Shown: positions 11,119-21,220, counted from the first letter of the stretch. The stretch: 64,000 nt of DNA from an uncultured Pelagibacteraceae bacterium (GCA_902587095.1 CACIJY010000001.1:124001-188000), one strand, 5' to 3'. The notes: generated by a model not told the origin, from the sequence alone. Translations and numbers: made by a program.

Positions 11119-12001
11119 CTTTTTTAAGTTCAGGAAGTAACTGCGATAATAGAACTCCAATTAGAATAAAAACGCACCCAAGAATGTTATTTATATTTAA
11201 AACTTGACTTAGAATTAGCCATGCAGCAATAGCAGCAAAAACACCCTCTAAAGAATATATTATAGCTGCAGGAGCAGGGTTAATATTCTTTTGAGCATAA
11301 ATTTGCAAAACAAATGCAAACCCACCTGATAAAACCCCTGCATAAAGAATTTCGTATTTTTCAGATAGTATTTTTTGAATGTTTATTTCCTCAACATAGA
11401 GACTAATTAACAACGAGAGTACAGATACAATAAAAGTTTGTACTAAACCAACAGTAATTGGAAGCTCAAAACTTTTTACGAGTTCACCTATAAAAATAAT
11501 ATGTAGAGCCCAAAAAAATGCACAAAAAATAACTAACATGTCTCCTTTTCTAACAGTAGCATCATAAAAATTAGTCAATAAATACCCGCCGATTACACAT
11601 AAAACTACAGAGGGATAAACACTCCAATGAACTTTTTTTTTAAATAAAAAAAGAACTATAAAAGGAACCATTGGAACATAAAAAATTGTAAAAAATGCTG
11701 CATTAGCAATATCTGTGTATAACAGAGCAACTTGTTGCAAAGCAGTTCCTAGAAAGAGAAAAATACCAATTGAAAAAGATAAATATACAAATTTTTTTTT
11801 GTCTTTATTAAATTCGGATGTGAAATTTTTTTTTTCTATCAATAAAAAAATAGGTAATAAAGCAAAGAAGCCAACCATAAATCTTACACCATTAAAAGTG
11901 TAAGGCCCTATGTTGTCCATACCTGTATCTTGTGCAATAAAAGTTGTTCCCCAAATAAAACAACAAAGTAATGCACTTGCTAAAGAAGCTTTTTTTGTCA
12001 T
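11105..12001 (-). CDS. EamA/DMT-family transporter
   Basis: ORF 11105..12040; start probably ATG at 12001 (MTKKASLASALLCCFIWGTTFIAQ), which avoids overlapping the E2 gene; ten-TM-like hydrophobic pattern. Confidence 0.85.
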   Translation of the reverse strand: MTKKASLASALLCCFIWGTTFIAQDTGMDNIGPYTFNGVRFMVGFFALLPIFLLIEKKNFTSEFNKDKKKFVYLSFSIGIFLFLGTALQQVALLYTDIANAAFFTIFYVPMVPFIVLFLFKKKVHWSVYPSVVLCVIGGYLLTNFYDATVRKGDMLVIFCAFFWALHIIFIGELVKSFELPITVGLVQTFIVSVLSLLISLYVEEINIQKILSEKYEILYAGVLSGGFAFVLQIYAQKNINPAPAAIIYSLEGVFAAIAAWLILSQVLNINNILGCVFILIGVLLSQLLPELKKVSYK

Positions 12002-12005
12002 TAAA

Positions 12006-12902
12006 TTATAGTGATAATTTATAAGCGAAATTTTGTCCAAGGTTGTCTTTTAATTCGTTGCAAAACCTTGCTGCATCGGCACCATTAACTACTCTGTGAT
12101 CATAAGACAAAGATAATGGAAGCATTAAATTTTTACTACGTTCTACTATTTTGCCAATACCTAATATCGCAACTTCAGGAGGGTTGATAATTGGTGTAAA
12201 AAAAGTCCCACCAATACCTCCTAAACTTGTAATTGTCATAGAGCCTCCAAAAAATTCTTTTTTATCTATTTTTAAATTTCTACATTTTTCACTTATATCC
12301 TTAAGTTCAATTGATAAGTCTTCTATCTTTTTACTATCTGCATTTCTTATTTTTGGTACCATTAGACCATGCTCTGTATCAACTGCTATTCCTATATGAA
12401 AATATTTTTTTAATATGAGTTCGTAGTTTTCTTCATCTTTAATAGAGCAATTAAAATGCGGAAACTTTTTTAAACTATTCACTAAAGCTTTAATAATAAA
12501 AGCTAAAGGTGTTATTTTTTTCTTTTCACCGGTAAAATTATCCTTCAAATTTTTTCTAAAACTTTCGAGTTCTGTAACATCAGCTTCATCATGGTGAGTT
12601 ACATGTGGAATCGTTCGCCAAGATTCAGATAAATTTGGTGCTGCCAACCTTTTTATACGTGGCATTTGTGATATTTCTATTTCACCAAACTCACTATGAT
12701 CAAACTCTAATTTCTTTTTTTCATCTTTTATTGATTTCTTTGGAGTGTTTTCTTGTTGCTTAATTTGATTTTTTATAAAATTTCGGACATCATCCTCTGT
12801 AATCCTGCCATTTCTTTCTGAACCTTTTAATTGAGAAATGTCTGCACCGAGTTGCCTTGCAAACTTTCTTACCCTTGGACTCGCATGTATAATTTGGTTC
12901 AT
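12006..12902 (-). CDS. aceF: Dihydrolipoamide acetyltransferase (PDH E2), lacking a lipoyl domain
   Basis: ORF 298 aa; begins directly with a peripheral subunit-binding domain (ASPRVRKFARQLGADISQLKGSERNGRITEDDVRNF), then catalytic domain ending SLSYDHRVVNGADAARF. Confidence 0.93.
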   Translation of the reverse strand: MNQIIHASPRVRKFARQLGADISQLKGSERNGRITEDDVRNFIKNQIKQQENTPKKSIKDEKKKLEFDHSEFGEIEISQMPRIKRLAAPNLSESWRTIPHVTHHDEADVTELESFRKNLKDNFTGEKKKITPLAFIIKALVNSLKKFPHFNCSIKDEENYELILKKYFHIGIAVDTEHGLMVPKIRNADSKKIEDLSIELKDISEKCRNLKIDKKEFFGGSMTITSLGGIGGTFFTPIINPPEVAILGIGKIVERSKNLMLPLSLSYDHRVVNGADAARFCNELKDNLGQNFAYKLSL

Positions 12903-12904
12903 TT

Positions 12905-15900
12905 TTATAACTTGGTTGGCATTGGTTTATTTTTATCAATATTGTATTTTTTAATTGCCTCCTCAGCGTATTTTGATGCAATTAATTGTTCTTTTGAAAG
13001 AACACTCAAAGCGTAAGTAACAATATATTTCTTATCAACTTCGAAAAAGTTTCTAAGATTTTTTCTTGTATCGCTTCTTCCATACCCATCTGTGCCAAGG
13101 GAATAAAAACTCTTGTTTGTATATGGTCTTATTTGATCAGATGAAATTCTCATATAGTCTGATGCAGCTAATATAGGTCCTTCAGAGTCTTTTAAACATT
13201 TTTCAACATATGTTTTTTTTGGCTCTTGATTAGGATTAAGTAAATTTTGTCTTTCAACTTCTAAACCATCTCTTCTTAATTCGTTATAACTTGTTACGCT
13301 CCATATCTCAGAATCAATTTTGTAATCTTTATCTAAAATTTCCGATGCCTGTAACATCTCTCTAAGAATTGCACCTGATCCTAGTAGAGTAATTTTAGTT
13401 TTTTTATTCCTGTTTATAGATTTTAATTTATACATTCCTTTTAAAATTGAGTCTTCAATACCTTTCTCATTAGGTATTTCTGGATGTGGATAGTTCTCAT
13501 TTAAAGTTGTTATATAGTAAAAAATATTTTCCTTATTTTCATGCATTCGCTTCAACCCGTCTCTAAAAATTACCGCTAATTCATAAGCAAAGGTCGGGTC
13601 ATACGAAACACAGTTTGGAATTGTAGATGCAATAATATGACTATGACCATCTTGGTGTTGTAAACCTTCTCCTGCAAGTGTTGTCTTTCCGGATGTTGCT
13701 CCAATTAAAAAACCTCTTGCTTGACTGTCACCAGCAGCCCAAGCAAAATCACCAACTCTTTGAAAACCAAACATTGAGTAGAATAAATAGATAGGTATCA
13801 TCTCAATATCATGATTTGTGTATGCAGTGCCTGCTGCTATCCAAGATGACATTGATCCAGCTTCAGTTATACCTTCCTCTAAAACTTGACCTTTTTTATC
13901 CTCCCTATAAGAAAATAATTGTTCTGAGTCTACCGGCTCATACTTTTGTCCTTCGTGAGCGTATATACCAATTTTTTGAAAAAAACCTTCCATTCCAAAA
14001 GTTCTTGCTTCATCTGGAATGATAGGAACCAATCTTGGCGAAACATTTTTATCTCTCAAAAGATTGGTAAGCATTCTTACAAGTGCCATTGTAGTGGACA
14101 TTTCTTTTGATCCAGTTGACTTTTTAAGAGCATCAAAAATATCTTTTGGAGGAGTTTTAATTGATTTAGCAAAAGTGGATCTTTCAGGAATATTTCCACC
14201 AAGTTTAATTCTTCTATCTTTTAAATATTTTATCTCCTCTGAATTTTCGTCAGGTTTATAATATTGAATATTTTTTACTTGCTCATCTGTTAACGGAACG
14301 TCAAACCTATCTCTATAATACATAAGATCTTTCACATCTAATTTTTTTTGTTGATGAGTGGTATTTATACTTTCTCCTGATTTACCCATACCGTACCCTT
14401 TAATTGTTTTGGCAATAATTACAGTTGGTCGGCCAGTATTATTAACAGCGTTATGATATGCTGCATAAACTTTATGTGGGTCATGCCCACCTCTGTTAAG
14501 TTTCCAAATATCTTGGTCTGTCATAGTTGATACCATATCTTTTAATTCTTTATATTTTCCGAAGAACTTTTCTCTTACATATGATCCACCTTTAGCTTTA
14601 AAAGCTTGATATTCACCATCAACAGCCTCGTTCATTCTTTTTACTAACAGACCTTTTTTGTCATTTGCTAATAATTGATCCCAATAAGAACCCCAAATTA
14701 CCTTAAGCACATTCCAGCCAGCTCCTCTAAAAATACCCTCAAGCTCTTGGATAATTTTTCCGTTACCTCTTACTGGTCCATCCAACCTCTGAAGATTGCA
14801 ATTAACAACAAAAATTAAATTATCTAAACTTTCTCTAGCAGCTAAGCCTATAGCTCCTAAAGATTCTGGTTCGTCCATTTCTCCATCTCCTAAGAAAGCC
14901 CAAACCTTTCTACCTTCATCTTTAATGAGACCTCTATTAATTAAGTATTTCATAAATCTTGCCTGATAAATTGCAAGCATAGGACCTAATCCCATTGATA
15001 CAGTTGGAAACTGCCAATACTCTGGCATTAACCATGGGTGTGGATAAGATGATAACCCTCCCGGTTTAACTTCTTGTCTGAAATTATCTAATTGTTTTTC
15101 TGTTAATCTTCCTTCAAGGTAAGATCTTGCATAAATTCCTGGAGCACTATGACCCTGAAAATATATTAAATCTCCACCAAACTTATTATTTTTTGCTCTC
15201 CAAAAATGGTTCATTCCAACATCGTATAAAGTTGCGGCTGAAGCGAAAGTTCCAATGTGTCCACCTAATTCTGGGTTTTTTTTATTAGCTCTTACAACCA
15301 TAGCTGCTGCATTCCATCTAATTAGAGATCTAATTTTTCTCTCTATATTTTGATCACCAGGTAATTTTTTTTCTTCCTCAGGAGGTATTGTATTAATGTA
15401 CGGAGTATTTCTAGACATTACTAATCCAGAACCTTCTCTGTATGAGTGCTCTATTAATTGTCTAATTATATATTGTGCCCGTTCTTTACCATCGTTATTA
15501 AGTACTGCAGATAATGACTCAAGCCACTCTTTGGTCTCACTAGGATCTATATCATTTGTATCTGAAACAATCTCAATTTTTGAATTTTCTAGTTTGGAAG
15601 TTTTTTTAGTCTCAGAAACTTCTTGTCTGATAATTTTTGGTTCATCGATTTTTTGTATTTTTTCTGCATCACTTATAATTTTTTCTGTATCTTTTGGTAT
15701 TTCCGTATCTTTTTTAACTTCCTTAACTTCCTCGATTTTTTCACTTCCGCCTTCTACAGAAATTGAAACTAATTTATCACCTTTTGAAACTTTATCCCCT
15801 ATCTTGACTGATATGCTTTCTACAATTCCTTCTTCTGTTGATGGTACTTCAACGCTAGATTTGTCACTTTCTAATGTTACTATTGGATCGTTAATAGAAA

Positions 15901-15985
15901 TTTTTTGGCCTTGTTTTACTAACAGCTCTATAATTTCAACGTTTTCAAAATCACCAATATCAGGTACTAAAAGATCTTTTTTCAT
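12905..15985 (-). CDS. aceE: Pyruvate dehydrogenase E1, homodimeric type, with N-terminal lipoyl domain
   Basis: ORF 1026 aa; residues 1-80 lipoyl domain (PDIGDFENVEIIELLVKQGQ...VTLESDKSSVEVPS), acidic/Lys linker, then AceE (GGHIGTFASAATLYDVG, TPP motif GDGEMDEPES...NCNLQRLDGPV). Confidence 0.95.
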   Translation of the reverse strand: MKKDLLVPDIGDFENVEIIELLVKQGQKISINDPIVTLESDKSSVEVPSTEEGIVESISVKIGDKVSKGDKLVSISVEGGSEKIEEVKEVKKDTEIPKDTEKIISDAEKIQKIDEPKIIRQEVSETKKTSKLENSKIEIVSDTNDIDPSETKEWLESLSAVLNNDGKERAQYIIRQLIEHSYREGSGLVMSRNTPYINTIPPEEEKKLPGDQNIERKIRSLIRWNAAAMVVRANKKNPELGGHIGTFASAATLYDVGMNHFWRAKNNKFGGDLIYFQGHSAPGIYARSYLEGRLTEKQLDNFRQEVKPGGLSSYPHPWLMPEYWQFPTVSMGLGPMLAIYQARFMKYLINRGLIKDEGRKVWAFLGDGEMDEPESLGAIGLAARESLDNLIFVVNCNLQRLDGPVRGNGKIIQELEGIFRGAGWNVLKVIWGSYWDQLLANDKKGLLVKRMNEAVDGEYQAFKAKGGSYVREKFFGKYKELKDMVSTMTDQDIWKLNRGGHDPHKVYAAYHNAVNNTGRPTVIIAKTIKGYGMGKSGESINTTHQQKKLDVKDLMYYRDRFDVPLTDEQVKNIQYYKPDENSEEIKYLKDRRIKLGGNIPERSTFAKSIKTPPKDIFDALKKSTGSKEMSTTMALVRMLTNLLRDKNVSPRLVPIIPDEARTFGMEGFFQKIGIYAHEGQKYEPVDSEQLFSYREDKKGQVLEEGITEAGSMSSWIAAGTAYTNHDIEMIPIYLFYSMFGFQRVGDFAWAAGDSQARGFLIGATSGKTTLAGEGLQHQDGHSHIIASTIPNCVSYDPTFAYELAVIFRDGLKRMHENKENIFYYITTLNENYPHPEIPNEKGIEDSILKGMYKLKSINRNKKTKITLLGSGAILREMLQASEILDKDYKIDSEIWSVTSYNELRRDGLEVERQNLLNPNQEPKKTYVEKCLKDSEGPILAASDYMRISSDQIRPYTNKSFYSLGTDGYGRSDTRKNLRNFFEVDKKYIVTYALSVLSKEQLIASKYAEEAIKKYNIDKNKPMPTKL

Positions 15986-16053
15986 TATTTGAAGCTATAT
16001 TTATAACATATTTATATCTTTTTTTTGACATCCTTAAATATGAAAGTATTTAA

Positions 16054-16170
16054 ATGATTAATTTATTAAAAAAATTATTACTAAAAAGAGATAATAGCAA
16101 AAAATTTGATGCAAAAGTATGGATACAATTGGCGTTATTAAATAAGAATTTAAAATCTTTAAAATATTAA
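16054..16170 (+). CDS. Possible 38-aa small protein
   Basis: Manual translation MINLLKKLLLKRDNSKKFDAKVWIQLALLNKNLKSLKY*; fills the otherwise empty aceE-thiolase gap and ends 4 nt into the convergent thiolase gene. Confidence 0.35.
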   Translation: MINLLKKLLLKRDNSKKFDAKVWIQLALLNKNLKSLKY

Positions 16171-17273
16171 TCGCGAGAAATACACATAGAGATACCCATA
16201 CCACCGCCTATACAAAGAGTAACTAAACCTTTTTTATTATCTCTTTTAATCATCTCATGAATTAATGTGACTATCAATCTTGCGCCTGATGCTCCGATTG
16301 GGTGACCTATAGCAATTGCACCTCCATTAACATTCAGTTTTTCTTTAGGAACTTTAAGCTCTTTAACTACTGCAAGTGTTTGTGCGGCGAAAGCTTCGTT
16401 GCACTCAATTAAATCTAAATCATTTATACTCCAACCAGCAATTTCAAGAGCTTTTGTAGACGACGGAATAGGTCCCAAACCCATTAAAGTTGGATCAACT
16501 CCAGAGGTGGCCCAAGAAACAATTTTTGCTTGGACATCTAAATTTTTTTTCTCAGCTAAATCTCTTGTAGTAAGCAATACTCCGGCTGCTCCATCGTTGA
16601 TACCAGAAGAATTACCAGCAGTAACAGTGCCATCTTTTTTAAAAGCAGGTTTTAATTTTTTAAGATTTTCAATATTTAAATTAAACCTTGGGTGTTCATC
16701 TTGATTATTATCAATTATTTCATTTAAAAATTTTTTACTTTTGATTGAACTTTCCGTTTTAGATTGTGAGTCTAGAGCAAAATGATCTTGTTCATCTCTT
16801 GAAATATTAAATTTCTCTGCAACATTTTCTGCGGTAACACCCATATGGTAGTTGTTAAAAGCATCTATTAATCCATTGGTTAACATTTCTTTCTCGTCTG
16901 AATTAGACATGCTTTCTTGACCACCAGCAATAACAAATTTTGATGAACCCATACCAATTGATTGATACCCTAAAACAATAGCTCTTAGTCCTGACCCACA
17001 AACTTGATTTATATTAAAAGCAGTTTTATCTTTAGGGATTCCAGATTTTATTAAGGCTTGTCTTGCAGGATTTTGTCCTCCTAAACTTGGTAAAACTTGG
17101 CCAAGTATAACTTCATCTATCTCTAACGGATCTACGTTGGTTTTTTTTAAAATACCTTTTATAACGATTGAGCCTAATTCATGGGCTTGAAGTTTCTTGT
17201 GAATGCCACCAAATTTACCTACCGATGTTCTCAAGGCAGATGTTAAAACTATATCTTTAGAATTTTTTGACAT
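16167..17273 (-). CDS. Acetyl-CoA C-acetyltransferase (thiolase)
   Basis: ORF 368 aa; NQVCGSGLRA, NEAFAAQ, GGAIAIGHPIGASGAR, CIGGGMG. Confidence 0.93.
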   Translation of the reverse strand: MSKNSKDIVLTSALRTSVGKFGGIHKKLQAHELGSIVIKGILKKTNVDPLEIDEVILGQVLPSLGGQNPARQALIKSGIPKDKTAFNINQVCGSGLRAIVLGYQSIGMGSSKFVIAGGQESMSNSDEKEMLTNGLIDAFNNYHMGVTAENVAEKFNISRDEQDHFALDSQSKTESSIKSKKFLNEIIDNNQDEHPRFNLNIENLKKLKPAFKKDGTVTAGNSSGINDGAAGVLLTTRDLAEKKNLDVQAKIVSWATSGVDPTLMGLGPIPSSTKALEIAGWSINDLDLIECNEAFAAQTLAVVKELKVPKEKLNVNGGAIAIGHPIGASGARLIVTLIHEMIKRDNKKGLVTLCIGGGMGISMCISRD

Positions 17274-17338
17274 TACGATAGAATAAACTTAAATTTAAAA
17301 ATTACATTAAAATATAGATGATTTATGTTAATTTATTA

Positions 17339-17415
17339 GCGCCTGTAGCTCAATTGGATAGAGCGCTTGGCTACGGACCAGGAGGTTCTGGGTTCGACTC
17401 CTAGCAGGCGCACCA
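17339..17415 (+). tRNA. tRNA-Arg (anticodon ACG), CCA encoded
   Basis: GCGCCTG...CAGGCGC acceptor stem; anticodon stem/loop CTTGG-CTACGGA-CCAGG; T-arm CTGGG-TTCGACT-CCTAG; terminal ACCA. Confidence 0.96.
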
Positions 17416-17420
17416 ATTAT

Positions 17421-17504
17421 ATGAAAATTTCCTTACAGAAAAGTGTAATAGTTTTTTTTGCAATTGTATTTTTATTTTTGTTGTTACTAACTGTAATTCT
17501 TTAA
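17421..17504 (+). CDS. Possible 27-aa single-TM peptide
   Basis: Manual translation MKISLQKSVIVFFAIVFLFLLLLTVIL*; immediately after the tRNA and before the thioesterase. Confidence 0.35.
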   Translation: MKISLQKSVIVFFAIVFLFLLLLTVIL

Positions 17505-17510
17505 TTATAT

Positions 17511-17912
17511 ATGAAACAAGATTTTGAACAAATTAGTAGGGTATCCGGATTTATGCACCACAATGGTGGTCTTTATTTTAGAGAAATTTCTGAAAATGAA
17601 TACGAATTTAAAGCTACGATTAGGGAATTTCATTTAAATAAACGAGAGATTACCCATGGTGGTTTTATTTGTTCATTAATAGATGCTGGGGCAGGAACCG
17701 CTGTGCATAGAACAACTAATCAAAAATCTTGTGTTACCGTATCACTTGATATCAAATTTATAGCACCATCAAGAAAAGAGGATGAGTTAATAGGAAAGGT
17801 ACAAATACTTAAAAAAACTAAAAGTATGGTATTTGTTAATTGTATTTTAAAAAAAAAAGATCAATTAATTGCATCTGCAACAGGGGTTTGGAAAGTGATT
17901 AAAAAAATATGA
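17511..17912 (+). CDS. PaaI-family hotdog thioesterase
   Basis: ORF 133 aa; EITHGGFICSLIDAGAGTAVHRT hotdog motif. Confidence 0.85.
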   Translation: MKQDFEQISRVSGFMHHNGGLYFREISENEYEFKATIREFHLNKREITHGGFICSLIDAGAGTAVHRTTNQKSCVTVSLDIKFIAPSRKEDELIGKVQILKKTKSMVFVNCILKKKDQLIASATGVWKVIKKI

Positions 17913-18613
17913 TTGGTATTTTAGGTGGTATGGGAACTCAGGCAGGGTTAGATTTTTGCAATAAAATTGCAGTATTGAATAGGGGGAAGCAAGATCAACA
18001 ATATCCAAAATTTTTATTATATAATAAATCTGACACGCCAAAAAGACCTGAGAATTTAAAAAGATATTTTAATGTTCTTGAAGAACTTGTTAAAGGTTGT
18101 CGATTACTACAGAAAAATAAATGTAAATTTATTGTAATGCCGTGTAACACTGCACATTACTGGTACAATGATTTACAAAGAAAAGTAAAAATTCCAATAA
18201 TTAGTATGCCTAAAGAAGTTTTTCTTCACACTAAAAAAACATGTAAAAAAAATTGTAAAATTGGACTACTAGCAACTGAAGCAACTATAAATACAAAGAT
18301 TTATCATAACTATTTATCCAGAAATTTTGAGTTAGTTACACCAACTATAAATCTACAAAAAAAATGTGTTAATAAAGCTATTCAACTAGTTAAATCTGGT
18401 AAGGTTAAAGAAGCTGAAAAAATCATTGGTCCTGCTGTAAGATATCTAATTAAAATTAGATGTAAAAAAATTATTCTCGGATGTACAGAAATACCAATTG
18501 CTATTTTTGCTTTTAAGTCTTTCAAAAAAGCTAAAAAATCAAAAATATTTATAGACCCTAATTTATTATTAGCAAACGTATGTATGAGAAAATATAAAGG
18601 TATTAAAATTTAA
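17909..18613 (+). CDS. Aspartate/glutamate racemase family protein
   Basis: ORF 234 aa; MIGILGGMGTQAGLDF, VMPCNTAHYW, IILGCTEIP. Confidence 0.88.
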   Translation: MIGILGGMGTQAGLDFCNKIAVLNRGKQDQQYPKFLLYNKSDTPKRPENLKRYFNVLEELVKGCRLLQKNKCKFIVMPCNTAHYWYNDLQRKVKIPIISMPKEVFLHTKKTCKKNCKIGLLATEATINTKIYHNYLSRNFELVTPTINLQKKCVNKAIQLVKSGKVKEAEKIIGPAVRYLIKIRCKKIILGCTEIPIAIFAFKSFKKAKKSKIFIDPNLLLANVCMRKYKGIKI

Positions 18614-18739
18614 ATTGAATATAAAATATATGAAAATGAGAACTTTTTTTTCTTCGATTCGGTCATGTTTTAGACCATTTTTGTTCTCACTAGGTAACAA
18701 TATATAGTAGGTAAAAATTTTGACACACTAATAACGGAA

Positions 18740-21220
18740 ATGAAAAAAAATAAAATTACAGCAGTTCTAGGTCCAACAAATACCGGAAAAACTTTTCTAG
18801 CAATCGAAACTATGCTTTCATTTGAAACTGGAATGATGGGTTTTCCATTAAGATTATTAGCAAGAGAAGTTTACGACAAAGTAATTAAAAAAGTTGATCC
18901 AAAAAAAGTCGCTTTGATAACTGGAGAGGAAAAAATAATACCAGTTAATGCTAAGTATTATTTTTGTACTGTAGAGTCCATGCCCGTTGATAAGATTTTA
19001 GATTTTGTTGGAATAGATGAAATACAAATGTGTAGTGACCACGAGAGGGGTCATATATTTACAGATAGACTATTAAATTTAAGGGGAGAAAAATTAACAA
19101 TGTTTATGGGGTCAAACTCCATAAGAAATATAATTGAAAAATTAGAGGAAGATATTGAATATATTGATAGAAAAAGACTTTCTAAGTTAACTTACTCAGG
19201 CCACAAGAAAATATCTAGAATTGAGAGAAAAAGTGCAATAATTGCTTTTTCAGCTGAGGAGGTTTATGCAATTGCTGAGCTAATAAGAAGACAAAAAGGT
19301 GGTGCAGCAATAGTAATGGGATCATTAAGTCCTAAAACACGTAACTCGCAAGTAAGTTTGTATCAATCAGGTGATGTTGATTATTTAGTAGCTACTGATG
19401 CAATTGGAATGGGTATAAACATGGATCTAAATAACGTATATTTCTCAAATCTAAAAAAATTTGATGGTAAAAAACTAAGAAGATTAAAACTTTCAGAAAT
19501 ATCTCAAATTGCTGGCAGAGCTGGTAGATATTTAAATGACGGGTCATTTGGAATAACGGGAGACTCTGGTGAAATAAGTGCGGAAGAAATAGAGTTATTG
19601 GAAAATCATAAAATAGATGAGATTCATACTATTTTTTGGAGAAACCCAAATTTAAATTTTAAAAGTGGAGATAAATTAATTAAATCTTTAGAAGAAAGAC
19701 CAAGTAAAAGTTGGTTAAGAAAAGTTTCAGAGTGTGAGGATGAAAAAGTGTTAAAATACATACTTAAAGACACAGAAAAACTTCAAATTTTTAACAACGA
19801 AAATGAATTAAAATTACTTTGGGAATGTTGTCAAATACCCGATTTTGTGAAAAAAACTTATGGACATCATTTAGAGGTGGTTGGTAAAGTTTTTAATTTT
19901 TTAAGACAATCTCCAGGAAAAATAACAAATAAATATATGAAACAGCAACTGTCTATATTAGATAAACTAGACGGCAATGTAGACTCTGTTTCAAATAGAA
20001 TTGCAAACGTTAGAACATGGTCTTATGTAGCTAACAAAAATGGTTGGGTAGAAAATCAGGATTACTGGGTTGAGAGAACTAAATTTCTTGAAGATAGACT
20101 GTCCGATCGATTACATGAGGAGCTCACGAAAAGTTTTATAGATAAACGCGCAAGTGTATTAGCTAAAGGATTAAAACAAGATATCATTTTTGAAACTAAA
20201 ATAGTCGACAATGAAAAGGTTATGATTAATAATCAATTTATAGGAAATTTAAAAGGTCTTAAACTTGAACTTGATTTTAAAATTGGAGACCTAGACTCCG
20301 ACATTAAGTCACTAAAAAAAGCATCAAGACAAAATGTAGGCCCAGAGATATTGGATAGAATTAATCAAATAATTAAAACAAAAAATATTGAACTCAAAAA
20401 AGATCTTAAAATTTATTGGAATAATTTTCCAATAGCATATTTAAGTAAAGGGAATGATTACTTAAAGCCTGAAATAAATGCTATTGTTGATGATGTTGTA
20501 GAAACTGAACAAAAAAATATTTTACAAAATTTTTTAAAGAGTTGGTTAAACGAAAAAATTAATATTGAACTAGGTAGTCTTACAAAATTAAAAAATATTA
20601 AATCATCTAACCCATCTACTAGGGCTTTATCTTATATGTTGTATGAAAATAATGGAGTTTTAAAAAGAGATAGCATAAAAAAATTGTTAAATGACTTAGA
20701 CCAAAATGAGAGGAAAATCCTGAGAGATCAAGGAGTTAAGTTTGGAAGATATCATATTTTTTTACATAAATTATTTAAGCCAAGCGTTGTTTCATTAAGA
20801 TTAATGTTATGGAAAAATTACAATGAAAAAAACTATAATTTAGAACCTCCGACATTTGGTTTAAATTTTTTAAACGATAAAAAATTTTCGGATAAAAATT
20901 TTATGCTTATGTGTGGTTTTGAAAAATTTGATGATTATTTTGTTCGTATTGATATTTTAGAAAGATTATTCCTGGAAATAATAAGCTCAGACACTGGAAA
21001 AAACACCAAAATTGAAGTCGTTCCGAAGATGTTAAATCTATTAGGTTGTAGCAAAGATAATTTCCTGAAATTAATAAAGAAAATGAACTACAATGTCTCA
21101 CTTGAAAATGACAAATATTTTTTTAAATATAATCCTGTAAAAAAAATTAATAAAAAAACTAGAGGTAAATTTCAAAATGACAATCCTTTTGCCGCTTTAA
21201 AACAGTTAAATTTAAAATGA
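18740..21220 (+). CDS. SUV3-like DExH RNA helicase
   Basis: ORF 826 aa; LGPTNTGKTFLAIE, VGIDEIQMCSD, ATDAIGMGINMDLNNVYF, SQIAGRAGR. Confidence 0.9.
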   Translation: MKKNKITAVLGPTNTGKTFLAIETMLSFETGMMGFPLRLLAREVYDKVIKKVDPKKVALITGEEKIIPVNAKYYFCTVESMPVDKILDFVGIDEIQMCSDHERGHIFTDRLLNLRGEKLTMFMGSNSIRNIIEKLEEDIEYIDRKRLSKLTYSGHKKISRIERKSAIIAFSAEEVYAIAELIRRQKGGAAIVMGSLSPKTRNSQVSLYQSGDVDYLVATDAIGMGINMDLNNVYFSNLKKFDGKKLRRLKLSEISQIAGRAGRYLNDGSFGITGDSGEISAEEIELLENHKIDEIHTIFWRNPNLNFKSGDKLIKSLEERPSKSWLRKVSECEDEKVLKYILKDTEKLQIFNNENELKLLWECCQIPDFVKKTYGHHLEVVGKVFNFLRQSPGKITNKYMKQQLSILDKLDGNVDSVSNRIANVRTWSYVANKNGWVENQDYWVERTKFLEDRLSDRLHEELTKSFIDKRASVLAKGLKQDIIFETKIVDNEKVMINNQFIGNLKGLKLELDFKIGDLDSDIKSLKKASRQNVGPEILDRINQIIKTKNIELKKDLKIYWNNFPIAYLSKGNDYLKPEINAIVDDVVETEQKNILQNFLKSWLNEKINIELGSLTKLKNIKSSNPSTRALSYMLYENNGVLKRDSIKKLLNDLDQNERKILRDQGVKFGRYHIFLHKLFKPSVVSLRLMLWKNYNEKNYNLEPPTFGLNFLNDKKFSDKNFMLMCGFEKFDDYFVRIDILERLFLEIISSDTGKNTKIEVVPKMLNLLGCSKDNFLKLIKKMNYNVSLENDKYFFKYNPVKKINKKTRGKFQNDNPFAALKQLNLK

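Noticed and set aside
12100-12135. E2 motif DHRVVNG with Asn instead of the Asp of HxxxDG
   Set aside because: Asn at this position is known in functional E2 enzymes such as the Azotobacter vinelandii type; not evidence of inactivation.
15039-15047. Exact DnaA-box-like TGTGGATAA inside aceE
   Set aside because: Single isolated match within coding sequence; expected by chance or codon usage, no cluster.
15396-15992. 198-aa ORF antisense to the aceE N-terminus
   Set aside because: Mirrors the repetitive Lys/Glu/Ser linker and lipoyl domain; Ser/Phe-rich low complexity is typical of an antisense shadow.
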